Positions 51,794 to 61,200 of a stretch of DNA of 64,000 bases are shown here, in pieces. The notes under the pieces were generated by a model. That model ran no database searches. It had not been told where the DNA came from and saw only the letters and a list, made by a program, of their open reading frames with translations. This DNA comes from JAJFUG01 sp964473155. Lineage in GTDB: Bacteria > Gemmatimonadota > Glassbacteria > GWA2-58-10. The translations under genes were made by a program, and so were the position numbers. Positions within the stretch are counted from its first letter, which is position 1. The number at the start of each line of letters is the position of its first letter. Where the stretch lies: the NCBI GenBank assembly GCA_964473155.1, contig CAYYNT010000010.1, positions 29,864 to 93,863 on the forward strand. Reading direction: 5' to 3'.

Positions 51794-51872
51794 ACCGTTC
51801 TGAGATTCTTCATTGATTGAAAAGTGTCCAAAGAGAAAAACGTGGAATAATTCTCGCGGGAATGGATAATAC

Positions 51873-51914
51873 AATAAGGTCGGGATGTGTGTTATCCTCC
51901 ACCCCGGCCTTATC
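51873..51914 (-). terminator. terminator after Cys-rich gene 2
   Basis: On the minus strand ATAAGGCCGGGGTG pairs with the stretch up to 51873 through two G-U pairs, then TTGTATTATCC. It lies about 23 bases past the gene's stop. Confidence 0.6.
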
Positions 51915-51936
51915 TTCAGATATCAGGAGTCTTTGC

Positions 51937-52446
51937 TCAACGTTTCGAGCAGGAGCCAAAGCCGCCCATGCTGCACGATCCCGAGCCGCCCATGCTGCAC
52001 GATCCCGAACCGCCCATGCTGCATGAACCTGAACCGCCCATGCTGCACGAACCTGAACCGCCCATGCTGCACGATCCCGAACCGCTGCCCGTCACTGTTG
52101 CGACATCATCACCCGCCAGAAGGGTCTGAGGAGCGGTGACCAGCAGGAAACTCTGCATAGCAGAGCGCAATCCAGGCATCTTGTTGATCAGCGACAGAAG
52201 GGACCTGGAAAGACCGATATTAAGCTTCCCGGTCCTTTGAAGGCTGGTGGCGCTGACTGACTTTGAGCAGGTGCAATTTGTACAGGTGCAGGTGGTGCAG
52301 GTGCAGGTAGTGCAGGTCTGGCTTGTCATACCGGTGCAGCCGGTTCCCATTTTCCCGCAATTAGCGGCCTGGACGGCTGTCCCGAAGCACAACAGAAGAG
52401 ACAGGACCATCAGAACTGCCATGCCGATACTTGCCTTTTTCGCCAT
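51937..52446 (-). CDS. exported Cys-rich repeat protein 2
   Basis: A 169-residue paralogue of the protein at 50917-51435. The signal peptide is ASIGMAVLMVLSLLLCFG, cleaved near VQAA. A CTTCTCTTCTCTNCTC cluster follows, and the conserved core (LQRTGKLNIGL, LINKMPGLR, APQTLLAG) matches copy 1. The C-terminus is five near-identical eight-residue repeats (SCSMGGSG) plus a final SCSKR. The mature chain also has 15 Cys. It has a very strong ribosome-binding site (AAAGGAGGT, five bases before ATG). Monocistronic. Function unknown; metal binding, a disulfide-rich surface protein or a modified peptide precursor are open options. Confidence 0.85.
   Translation of the reverse strand: MAKKASIGMAVLMVLSLLLCFGTAVQAANCGKMGTGCTGMTSQTCTTCTCTTCTCTNCTCSKSVSATSLQRTGKLNIGLSRSLLSLINKMPGLRSAMQSFLLVTAPQTLLAGDDVATVTGSGSGSCSMGGSGSCSMGGSGSCSMGGSGSCSMGGSGSCSMGGFGSCSKR
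51961..52080. repeat. tandem 24-bp repeat, five units
   Basis: Five head-to-tail 24-bp units start at 51961, 51985, 52009, 52033 and 52057, each beginning RCCGCCCATGCTGC and differing at only a few bases. They encode the SCSMGGSG repeats of Cys-rich protein 2. A sixth, decayed unit starts at 52081. The low divergence implies recent expansion or ongoing slippage. Confidence 0.9.
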
Positions 52447-52802
52447 GCCTTACCTCCTTTCTCGTTTCTGGTCTAAACTTGATACTTGGGAGTCACACTT
52501 CAAATATCCTCATAGCTCAGGGAATGTGACTATATACATGATATTCGGTGAAACGAAAAACGACTGGATTGAAAAAACCTGAACTCGGGGATATTTGGAA
52601 CTAATTATGTGTAACATATGCCATCCAGGAATGCAAGAAAAATTTCATTCCATGTTTTGCGGCTTGATCCCGGTCTGTATGTTCGTTATGCTTAATATCG
52701 AGCTGTTATACAAACCGGCTGCGGGCAGGAAGTGATTTTCCACCCATTTTCAACCGGCATGCATGGAAGAAAGACGACTGGAGAAAGGCGCCGGAGGAGA
52801 GA
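52447..52802. other. divergent intergenic region, Cys-rich gene 2 / dehydrogenase
   Basis: About 355 bases. It contains the candidate plus-strand promoter at 52664-52692. The promoter of the Cys-rich gene should lie near 52500-52560, which is AT-rich (TATATACATGATATTC), but no good hexamer pair was found. Confidence 0.45.
52664..52692 (+). promoter_or_regulatory. candidate promoter of the hydroxyacid dehydrogenase
   Basis: TTGATC (52664-52669) and TATGCT (52687-52692) are separated by 17 bases, 111 bases before the ATG at 52803. Confidence 0.4.
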
Positions 52803-53792
52803 ATGAAAGTAGCTTTTTTTGACACTCGGCCGTATGACAGAAAAAATTTCGCGAACGAAAAACGGATCGACTGGCGTTTCTTCGAGATGCGCCTCAACTG
52901 CGAGACCGCTCCGGCGGCGCAGGGAGCCGATGCCGTCTGCGTGTTCGTCAACGACCGGGTGGACCGGGACTGCCTCGAATGCCTGAAAAAAACCGGGGTC
53001 CGCCTGGTGGCGTTGCGCTGCGCGGGTTTCAACAATGTCGATATTAAGCACGCCGCGGAAACCGGAATCTCGGTGGTTCGTGTGCCGTCCTATTCACCCA
53101 ACGCCGTGGCCGAGCATACGGTAGCGCTGCTTCTCTGCCTGAATCGCAAGATACATCGGGCATTCAACCGCGTTCGGGAGCTCAATTTCTCTCTCAACGG
53201 CCTTGTGGGGTTCGACATCCACGGCAAGACAGTCGGCATTCTCGGAGCGGGCAAGATCGGACGGATCACGGCGCAGATATTCCGGGGATTCGGCGCGCGG
53301 GTGCTTGCCTGGGACGCCCACCCTGACGAGAGCTGGGCCTCCGGCTGCGGAGTGGCTTTCACCACCCTGGATGATGCATTGGCCCAGTCGGATGTAATTT
53401 CTCTTCATACACCGCTTGTCGCCGAGACGCACCATCTGGTCAACGACCGCACGATCGGCCTGATGAAACGCGGCGTGTTCCTTATCAATACCAGCCGAGG
53501 CAAGCTGATCAATACACGCGCCCTGATCCGGGCGCTGAAAACAGGCCATATCGGCGGTGTGGGCCTGGATGTTTACGAGGAGGAAGAGGGGGTGTTCTTC
53601 GAGGACAAGAGCGGCGAGGTGCTTGCGGATGATGACCTGGCCCGCCTGCTTACTTTCCCGAATGTCCTGATCACCTCGCATCAGGGATTCCTGACCCAGG
53701 AGGCGCTTTCCGAGATCACCCGGGTCACCGTGCAGAACCTTCTGGCCCTGGAGGCCGGACGGCCGTTCCTGCCTGAGACAATCCTCGCCTGA
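52803..53792 (+). CDS. D-2-hydroxyacid dehydrogenase (D-lactate dehydrogenase-like)
   Basis: A 329-residue NAD-dependent reductase of 2-oxoacids. The start MKVAFFDTRPYDRKNF is the LdhA type. The substrate loop LRCAGFNNVDI, SYSPNAVAEHTVALLL, the NAD motif VGILGAGKIG, TSRGKLINTRAL (catalytic Arg/Glu region) and SHQGFLTQEAL (catalytic His in place) follow. The closest class is fermentative D-lactate dehydrogenase, which suits an anaerobe re-oxidising NADH. GGAGGAGA precedes the ATG. A hairpin follows, so it is probably monocistronic. Confidence 0.92.
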   Translation: MKVAFFDTRPYDRKNFANEKRIDWRFFEMRLNCETAPAAQGADAVCVFVNDRVDRDCLECLKKTGVRLVALRCAGFNNVDIKHAAETGISVVRVPSYSPNAVAEHTVALLLCLNRKIHRAFNRVRELNFSLNGLVGFDIHGKTVGILGAGKIGRITAQIFRGFGARVLAWDAHPDESWASGCGVAFTTLDDALAQSDVISLHTPLVAETHHLVNDRTIGLMKRGVFLINTSRGKLINTRALIRALKTGHIGGVGLDVYEEEEGVFFEDKSGEVLADDDLARLLTFPNVLITSHQGFLTQEALSEITRVTVQNLLALEAGRPFLPETILA

Positions 53793-53822
53793 TCTCGCGG
53801 CATTCCGGATATTTCCCGCTCG

Positions 53823-53848
53823 GGGGCCGCCCCTAAGCCGGCGGCCCC
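53823..53848 (+). terminator. GC hairpin after hydroxyacid dehydrogenase
   Basis: GGGGCCGCC pairs exactly with GGCGGCCCC around an eight-base loop, 30 bases past the stop. Only a weak T-rich stretch follows. Confidence 0.5.
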
Positions 53849-53967
53849 TGTTACCTGATGGCGGATTTTTACTTTGCTTTTCCGCGGGACAGACTTATTC
53901 TTCTGTTCACCTGCCCGATTTTCTTTTTTTCATGTCCACCGGTTCAATTTCGTCCTGGAGGACTATC

Positions 53968-55785
53968 GTGTCAAAAAAAGTCTCTCTAAATCATGTTTCA
54001 AACCTGCTCATGATGTTTTTCTGCTCCAGCCTTTGCTTCTTCACCCCCGCCCTGCTCTGCTCCGGAATCCCGCGTCCCGAACACCCTGACCCGCAGCTCG
54101 AACGCGCGGAATGGCAGAACCTCAACGGACAGTGGGAGTTCGAGTACGATCCCGGGCTGTCCGGCGAGGAACGCGGGATGCAAAATAGCGGCGCTGTCTA
54201 TTCGAAAAACATAAGCGTGCCGTTCTGTCCGGAAAGCCGCCTTTCCGGGATCGCCAATACGGATTTCCTGCCCTGTGTCTGGTACCGCCGGACAATCAGC
54301 CTGCCGGAGGGCTGGCAGGACAAGCGCGTACTGCTGCATTTCGGGGCCGCGGACTATGACACGAAAGTCTGGCTGGACGGTGAATTGATTGGAGAGCACC
54401 GCGGCGGCTACACGCCTTTCGTTTTCGAATTGACCGGAAAGATCAAATCCGGCGGGAGCACGCTCACGGTGCGCTGCAAGGATGACACCCGCTCCGGGCT
54501 GCAGCCGAAAGGCAAGCAGTGCTCGGAATTCCATTCCAGCGGTTGCGACTACACCCGCACGACCGGGATCTGGCAGACTGTCTGGCTGGAGGCCGTGGGG
54601 AGCGCCTATATCGAAAGCTTCCGCGTCTATCCCGACATTGCCGCCGGAGCGGCCTCGTTCGCGGTGAAAGTCGAGAGCGCCGTATCTGGAACCATTCTCA
54701 GGACCACGGTCCTGGCCGGCGGGAAGAAGCTGACCGAAAGCCGGACACCGGCCGGACAGAGCGCACCGTTCACTGTCCGCATCCCCAAACCCAGGCTTTG
54801 GCAGCTAACGGACCCGTTCCTGTATGACCTGGAATTCGCGTTGGAAAAGGACGGACGGACAATCGACCGGGTGAAAAGCTATTTCGGCCTGCGCGAGGTG
54901 AAAGTCGAGGGAATAAATGTCCTGCTGAACGGACGGAAAGTGTTCCAGCGCCTGGTGCTGGACCAGGGTTTCTACCCGGAAGGCATATATACCGCGCCAT
55001 CGGATGACGATCTCCGGAGGGACATCGAGCTATCCCAGGCCGTGGGGTTCAACGGAGCGCGCCTGCACCAGAAAGTGTTCGAGCCGCGCTTCCTTTACTG
55101 GGCCGACCGCCTGGGCTACCTCTGCTGGGGCGAATTCCCCAACTGGGGCCTCGACCACTCGAACCCCGCCGTTCTCGGCCGTATGCTCCCCGAATGGCTG
55201 ACTGTTCTGGAGAGGGATTTCAACCATCCCGCCCTGATCATGTGGACCCCGTTCAACGAGACCCCGCGCAGTCAGGACCCCTGGCTCCTGCGCAATATCT
55301 ACCTTACGACTAAATCCATCGACCCCACCCGCCCTGTGCATGATGTCAGTGGTTTCCGTCACGTGCAGACCGACATCTACAGCGTGCACAACTACGAGGG
55401 CGATCCGGACAAGTTCGCGGCTCTTTTCGAGCCGTTCAAGACCGGGGGCGCTCCCTGGATTTTCGACCCGGATTATGACGCGCCATTTGCAGGTCAGCCT
55501 TATATCGTGGACGAGTACGGCGGCATCTGGTGGAACCCCGGCCAGAGCGGCGGCCCGGCGTGGGGTTACGGCAACCGACCCAGGAGCGTCGAGGAATACA
55601 TCGAGCGCTACCGCCGCCTGACCGGCGCGCTGCTGGACAACCCGAAAATGTTCGGATTCTGCTATACCCAGCTCTACGACATAGAGCAGGAAGTCAACGG
55701 GATTTACACCTACGAGCGAAAGCCGAAGTTCGACAGTGCGGTGCTCAAAGCGATCAACTCGCGCAGGGCGGCTTACGAACAGTGA
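53968..55785 (+). CDS. secreted glycoside hydrolase family 2 enzyme
   Basis: A 605-residue exported enzyme. The GTG start at 53968 follows GGAGG by six bases; the ATG at 53932 lies upstream of that site. The signal peptide includes LLMMFFCSSLCFFTPAL. Domains: sugar-binding jelly-roll (about 35-205; NLNGQWEFEYD, YTRTTGIWQTVWLE), Ig-like (about 205-310) and TIM barrel (310-605). TPFNETPRSQ carries the acid/base Glu431, and IVDEYGGIWW the probable nucleophile Glu516. It is of the beta-galactosidase/glucuronidase/mannosidase type; specificity is not deducible. Confidence 0.9.
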   Translation: MSKKVSLNHVSNLLMMFFCSSLCFFTPALLCSGIPRPEHPDPQLERAEWQNLNGQWEFEYDPGLSGEERGMQNSGAVYSKNISVPFCPESRLSGIANTDFLPCVWYRRTISLPEGWQDKRVLLHFGAADYDTKVWLDGELIGEHRGGYTPFVFELTGKIKSGGSTLTVRCKDDTRSGLQPKGKQCSEFHSSGCDYTRTTGIWQTVWLEAVGSAYIESFRVYPDIAAGAASFAVKVESAVSGTILRTTVLAGGKKLTESRTPAGQSAPFTVRIPKPRLWQLTDPFLYDLEFALEKDGRTIDRVKSYFGLREVKVEGINVLLNGRKVFQRLVLDQGFYPEGIYTAPSDDDLRRDIELSQAVGFNGARLHQKVFEPRFLYWADRLGYLCWGEFPNWGLDHSNPAVLGRMLPEWLTVLERDFNHPALIMWTPFNETPRSQDPWLLRNIYLTTKSIDPTRPVHDVSGFRHVQTDIYSVHNYEGDPDKFAALFEPFKTGGAPWIFDPDYDAPFAGQPYIVDEYGGIWWNPGQSGGPAWGYGNRPRSVEEYIERYRRLTGALLDNPKMFGFCYTQLYDIEQEVNGIYTYERKPKFDSAVLKAINSRRAAYEQ

Positions 55786-55830
55786 TCAGACTCTTATAGT
55801 TTCACATATTATCAGCCGAAAGGGATTATT

Positions 55831-58158
55831 ATGCCAATTCAAAACCGGTTTTTTATCGCCTCCGTTTGTCTTTTGATGTCATGGCTGTGCTTATCCTGCG
55901 GTCAGAGCGCCGCAGATGGAGTTCCGTCCCGTTCGGGCGGACATGCCTACGTAACAGTCACTCCTGGGACTCATCCGGGCCTGTTTTTCTCGAAAAAGGA
56001 ACTGCCGGCCCTGCGTGAGCGGACCAAAGCCCCCGGCCTGCCGGGCGAGGCCTGGCAGAAGGTGGAAAGCCTGGCCCGCGCCGACTCCAGCGTGCGCTTC
56101 GAGGGGGCCTGGGAGGCACACCGTCTGCGCACCATGGCCCTGGTCTACCAGGTAAGCGGGGACAAGAAAGCCGCCCGCGAGGCTATCGATTATTTCATGC
56201 GCGTGCTGCGGGAGACAGAGCCTTTCGCCTACTACAAAAAAGTGGACAGCGATTTCTTCGAAACCGAGAACTGGCCGATTGCTTTCGCCTGCGCCTGGGA
56301 CTGGCTGCACGAGTCGATGAACGAGGCGGAGCGCAAGGAAGCGCTGCCACTGCTGGAACTCTGGTGCAAGGCCCTGTACGAGCACACCGAATCATGGTGG
56401 TGGCGCGACGCATCCTATAACTGCGGGGCTATTCCGGTGGGAGCGCTGGGACTTCTCTGCGCGGCGATCCGCGGCGAAACAGCACACCCCGAATTCAACA
56501 CCTGGTTCGAGAGCTGTGTCAGGCGCATACGGGACAACTATTTCCCCACCTCCTGGCGCGCCAATGGCATCTGCTACGAGGGGCCCTGCTACGCGCAGTA
56601 CACCCGCAACGCCATCCTGTTCGGCGAGGCCCTTCGACGTACGGGCGGCGAGGATATCGTGCGCAACAGCGGGGCGATAAACGCCATGCATTACCAGGTG
56701 TTCCAGTGGCTGCCGCAGGAGGGCTGCGCGCCGATCGGCGACAACACCGGCTACGGACGGCGGGTGTTTGTCGGCTCATACCTGCTGGGCGTCGAGGAAA
56801 TGCAGGACTCGGCCGCGCTCTGGACTTTCGAAAAATACACCGACCGCCGCCGCCTGGACCCGTTGCTCACTTTCCTCTGGTATCCGTCCGGCCTCAATCC
56901 GGTCAGCCCGAAACAGGCCGGCTGGCCTACGTCTTATTATTTCGAAATCGCTCCGAACCGCGCGGGCTATGTCTACTCGCGCTCGGAGTGGGACAACGAG
57001 CGCGCCCATTTCTTCGCATTTGTCACCCGCTACACCGGGGCCAACCACCAGCACTACGACCACAACACTTTCCTTTTTCATGCTTTTGGCGACGAGTTCG
57101 GCACGCACCGCAACATTTACGGCTACTCCGATCCGGACCACGGCGCGGACAAGGAGCACAATATCGTGATCGTGGACGGCGGCGGCTGGCCAGCCAATGA
57201 CCGTTCCGGCTCGGCTGGAGATGACTGCTCCACGGGCGGGCTGATGGTTGGCCTGGGACTGGGCCATTTCGCCGATTATGCCCGCGGGGACGCCAAGGAA
57301 TCGTACCGTGATAACTCGGTTCGCGGGAGTTGCCCGGCCCTGCGCGCCGACCGCGCGGTGCTGTTCGTCAAGCAGGGACCGGTCCCCTACCTTCTGGTGA
57401 CCGATGACATCCAGCAGAGCACCGGACGCCACGATTACGACTGGCTCTGGTACAGCCTGGACAGCACTGTCACCGGATCAGGGACATGCGCCGATCCGGT
57501 GCTGCTCAATGGACAGAACGCCGTCTGTGCGATCTCGTTCCTCGAACCGGCCCGGCCTGCACTCTCTTTCAGCCGCGTCGGCAGCGGCGAGGGACGGCAC
57601 CGGGTGGAAATGGGTCAGTTGAAAGTCCGCCAGAGCGGTGGGCGGGTGCGCTACGTGGCAGTGGCAGCAGCCTGGGAAAACGGCGCGGTGAGTCCCACGG
57701 TGCGTCCAGGCCCGGCGGTGAAGGGCAATCCACGGGCGGTCAGCGTGGTGGTGGAGGGTCCGGGATTCAGCGACCTGCTGGTCTGGCAGCCCGAGGACTC
57801 GATTGACGCCCCGGCGCGGTCCGTAACCTGCGGCGAGATGACTTTACAGGGATATCTCGGCCTGGTCCGCCTGGAGAACAACGCCGTGAGCGGATATATG
57901 CTGGCGGAGGGAGGGCATCTGGCCTGGGCCGGAAAGGACCTGGCGAAATCCGGCCGCACGGTAAGCGTTTCCGCAGACCTCGCCGAGGTGCGTGTGTCGG
58001 GTAAGATGGAGTCTCGCCAGGGTGATGCTCCCACTCCGGGAGAGGCCGCAGTCTGGCTGCCTGATCCAGGAACCGGATTATATCTTGACGGGAAAGCCGT
58101 CACCGCCGCGAAAATTGAGGACGGCATGGCGCAGGTGGGGTCGTCCGGCGTTCAATGA
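55831..58158 (+). CDS. alginate-lyase/heparinase-like lipoprotein
   Basis: A 775-residue lipoprotein with lipobox Cys23 (LCLSC). The helical toroid domain (about 45-330; HPGLFFSKKELPALRER) matches the alginate-lyase and heparinase II/III N-terminal region. The C-terminal beta-sandwich has NHQHYDHNTFLFHAFGDEFG near residue 410, with the paired His of PL-type lyases. It differs from the shorter relative at 11690. Likely a lyase for uronic-acid polysaccharides. It follows the GH2 gene by 45 bases and is probably co-transcribed with it. Confidence 0.82.
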   Translation: MPIQNRFFIASVCLLMSWLCLSCGQSAADGVPSRSGGHAYVTVTPGTHPGLFFSKKELPALRERTKAPGLPGEAWQKVESLARADSSVRFEGAWEAHRLRTMALVYQVSGDKKAAREAIDYFMRVLRETEPFAYYKKVDSDFFETENWPIAFACAWDWLHESMNEAERKEALPLLELWCKALYEHTESWWWRDASYNCGAIPVGALGLLCAAIRGETAHPEFNTWFESCVRRIRDNYFPTSWRANGICYEGPCYAQYTRNAILFGEALRRTGGEDIVRNSGAINAMHYQVFQWLPQEGCAPIGDNTGYGRRVFVGSYLLGVEEMQDSAALWTFEKYTDRRRLDPLLTFLWYPSGLNPVSPKQAGWPTSYYFEIAPNRAGYVYSRSEWDNERAHFFAFVTRYTGANHQHYDHNTFLFHAFGDEFGTHRNIYGYSDPDHGADKEHNIVIVDGGGWPANDRSGSAGDDCSTGGLMVGLGLGHFADYARGDAKESYRDNSVRGSCPALRADRAVLFVKQGPVPYLLVTDDIQQSTGRHDYDWLWYSLDSTVTGSGTCADPVLLNGQNAVCAISFLEPARPALSFSRVGSGEGRHRVEMGQLKVRQSGGRVRYVAVAAAWENGAVSPTVRPGPAVKGNPRAVSVVVEGPGFSDLLVWQPEDSIDAPARSVTCGEMTLQGYLGLVRLENNAVSGYMLAEGGHLAWAGKDLAKSGRTVSVSADLAEVRVSGKMESRQGDAPTPGEAAVWLPDPGTGLYLDGKAVTAAKIEDGMAQVGSSGVQ

Positions 58159-58168
58159 AAATACTGCA

Positions 58169-58197
58169 TTGCCATAATCAATAATCTGTGGGATAAT
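58169..58197 (+). promoter_or_regulatory. sigma-70-like promoter of the hybrid kinase
   Basis: TTGCCA (58169-58174) and GATAAT (58192-58197) are 17 bases apart, 57 bases before the GTG at 58255. Confidence 0.5.
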
Positions 58198-58254
58198 ACA
58201 GTCCTATGCTCAACTGTGTCAGCAGAGGTCAGACAGTCGCAGATGGAGTGATTC

Positions 58255-61200
58255 GTGGCCGGTTGCAGCAATAAAAAGGAATCCGGTTCCCGGGCTGCCT
58301 TCAGGACTGAAAGCCTGTCCGGTCAGGCAGCCTCGTTGCAGACCCGCCTTCAGCTTGCCCAGGCTGCCCGGGACCGTCTGAGTCTACAGCTCGCCACATA
58401 CCGGAACAGCCTGGGCATCTGCGAACTCTACCTGGATGAAAACCTGAATATCAACGGGTTTTCCGATGAGTTTCCGAGCATTGTCCCCGGTATAAAAGCG
58501 CTATCCGGAGAACACGCAAGCCTTTCCAGGCTGATAGAGGACCAGGCTTTCGAGCGCATCCGCAAGTTTTTCAACGAAGTCAAAGCGCTGGGGCAGCTTC
58601 CTGATGGAGATGAAACCGCCTGGTCCCTGAAATACACCGGGCCCTCCGAACGTGAATCAATCGGCTCTCAGTGGCGGGTATCCAGTTGCTGCAGCGATAA
58701 AAACTGGACCATAGGCTCAAGAGATGGACAGCCCGCGATCATCCACCTCCCGCATATTGAGGACGACAACGACTGCTATCTGATTCTTACTTCCTGGCAG
58801 GACAACCCCGGCGAGGATGTGAAAATCGTTTACCACGCACGCACCCCGGATGACCCGCGTTGCATACGCGACCTGTCCTGTGTGCTGAACGGCTCGCTGG
58901 ACTACGAACAGAACCCGGACCGTTGCGGCTACACTGTCTGCACAGGTTCGAACTACAATCAGGAAGCCCGTATCGTCAGACGTCTCTGCAAGGTTGTGTC
59001 ACTGCCTGAAATCCTCGCTCCGGCCACCGGTTACCGGATCGAAATCGTACGCTCAGGCGGCAGAATATCGCGATCTCTTTTCATGAATGATAATAACCGG
59101 TTAATTGGAACGATAAAATACATCGATCACGATCCGCTCTGCTTCAGACCGGGCTCTTTCGGTGTATTTACGTTCTCCGGCGGGGCTGAGTTCTATGGCA
59201 TGGAGATTTATTCCCGCCCCTCGAAATACGGTCTCAACAGGTATAAAGTGCCGTTCGATATAGAGACAAGCTTGCGTCCGCTTGTGAGTGACAAGCGGGT
59301 CTACAGGCTGCACCTGGCCTGGGATGACAAGCCCGGCCGCAACTTGCACCGCCTTCTTTTCGAGGATGTCACCTCGCGCCGCGCGGCCGAGGACCTTGTG
59401 CTGGCCCAGCGCGACCTGAGCACCCGGCTGGGAGCCGTAACCGGAATAAAGGAAGCCCTGGAACTGTGTCTGGAAACCGCCCTGGAGGTTTCCGGAATGG
59501 ATTGTGGAGGCGTCTACCTGGTTAATGAGCGGAAAGGTCTCGACCTGTTGTGCAGCCGTGGCCTGCCGGAAGATTTCCTTGAACTTGTATCGTCTTTCAC
59601 CTCCGAAGATTTTAATACGCGCCTTGTCATGCAGTGCCGGCCGCTCTATCTGCATTACTCAGACTTAATGAGCGAAAAAGACCAGCACAGGAAATACCCG
59701 CAGGGCAGCCATCTTAAGGCACTTTCATCCATTCCCGTGCTGCACGAGGGTGAGGTGATAGCCTGCATCAACACGGCCTCCAGTCATGCCGATGAAATCA
59801 GGTCCGAGGCGAAACGGGCGCTGGAAGCTCTGGCAACCCAGATCGGCGGAGTGATCGCCAGAATCAAAGCCGAGGAATCATCCCGCGCGCACCGCGCCGA
59901 CCTGTTGAACCTGTTCGACAGGATCGACGATATGCTGTTCATCCTGGACCAGGATGGACGGATCATCGACGTGAACCCGGCTGTCTGCCGTATCCTGTCG
60001 TATTCAAAAGATCAGCTTATCGGCAGGCTGATGATCGAACTGCATCCTGAAGATTCGCGCGCCGAGGCGGCTCGGTCTCTCCTGAAAATGATGTCTGGAA
60101 AGCGTGGAATCTGCCTGATCCCGTTCCTTACAAGCGACGGACGGCTGGTGCCGGTGGAAACGCGGACCAGCAGGGGCCGCTGGGGAAATCGCGAGGTGCT
60201 GTTCGGAATCTGCCGCGACATAACCGAGCGCATTCAGGCTGAAAAAGCCCTGTACGAAAGCGAAAGAAAATACCAGGACCTGGCGGAAAGCACGAGCGAT
60301 ATAGTCTACTCGATGAATGCGGAAGGCATTATTTCCTACCTCAATCCACAGATCAGGCGGTACGGTTTCGAACCTGAGGAACTGATAGGCCGTCATTTTC
60401 TGGAGATGATTCTTGCCGAGGACCGGGAGGATGTGCTGGCTGATTTTCATAGAACCATGCTGACAGCCAAGGAGTTTCCATCCATCTTCAGGTTCAGGGA
60501 CAAAGCCGGCGAAGTGCACTGGATCGAGGAAAACGGGATGGTGCAATTGGATTCGAGGGGCCATGTACGGGGTATTACCGGTGTCCTGCGAGATGTCACC
60601 GGGCGCAAGAAGGCCGAGGAAGCGCTGCGCGAAAGCGAGGCGCGCTATCGGGCGGTTGTAGAGGACCAGACAGAGATGATCGCCCGCTTCCTGCCGGATG
60701 GCAGGATTACTTTCGCTAACCGCGCGGTTTGCCGCTATTACGGTAAAGAACCGGATGATATAATCGGAATAAACCTGTTCCCCTTCATTTTCGAGGCTGA
60801 CCGGGAAAAAGTATTCAATAGTCTGATGGCCTTGACACCGGACAATCCGGTCCTGAGCATGGAAAACAGAGTGAACGGTCCTGGCGGCGAGGTCCGCTGG
60901 CACCTGTGGACGAACCGGGCCATTTTCGACAGCGACGGGCGGCTGCTGGAGTTCCAGGCGGTGGGGCGCGATATGACCGAAACACGGATGATAGAAGAAG
61001 AGCGGATAAAATCTGAAAAACTATTCTCCCTGGGAGTGCTGGCCGGCGGAATAGCCCATGATTTCAACAACCTGCTTGGCGCTGTAATGATTAATATCTC
61101 CATGGCTCGCAAGGCCCTGACCGGTAACACGGAAGTGCTGGATCTGATCCGGGACATGGAGGAAGCCTCCCTGCGGGCGAGGGACCTGACACAGCAGCTT

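Larger units (their letters stand above)
51436..51936. other. intergenic region between the two Cys-rich genes
   Basis: About 500 bases without a gene. It contains the palindromes and GATCAA repeats at 51706-51793 and the terminator of Cys-rich gene 2. The part nearest gene 1 is AT-rich and must contain its promoter, but no clear -35/-10 pair was found. Confidence 0.5.

Noticed and set aside
51961..52080. Possible CRISPR array
   Set aside because: The units are head-to-tail with no spacers and are in frame within a coding gene.
51887..52129. Plus-strand open frame with repeated PPMLHDPE-like units
   Set aside because: It is the reverse-complement reading of the 24-bp repeats of Cys-rich gene 2, lacks a ribosome-binding site and has no signal peptide.
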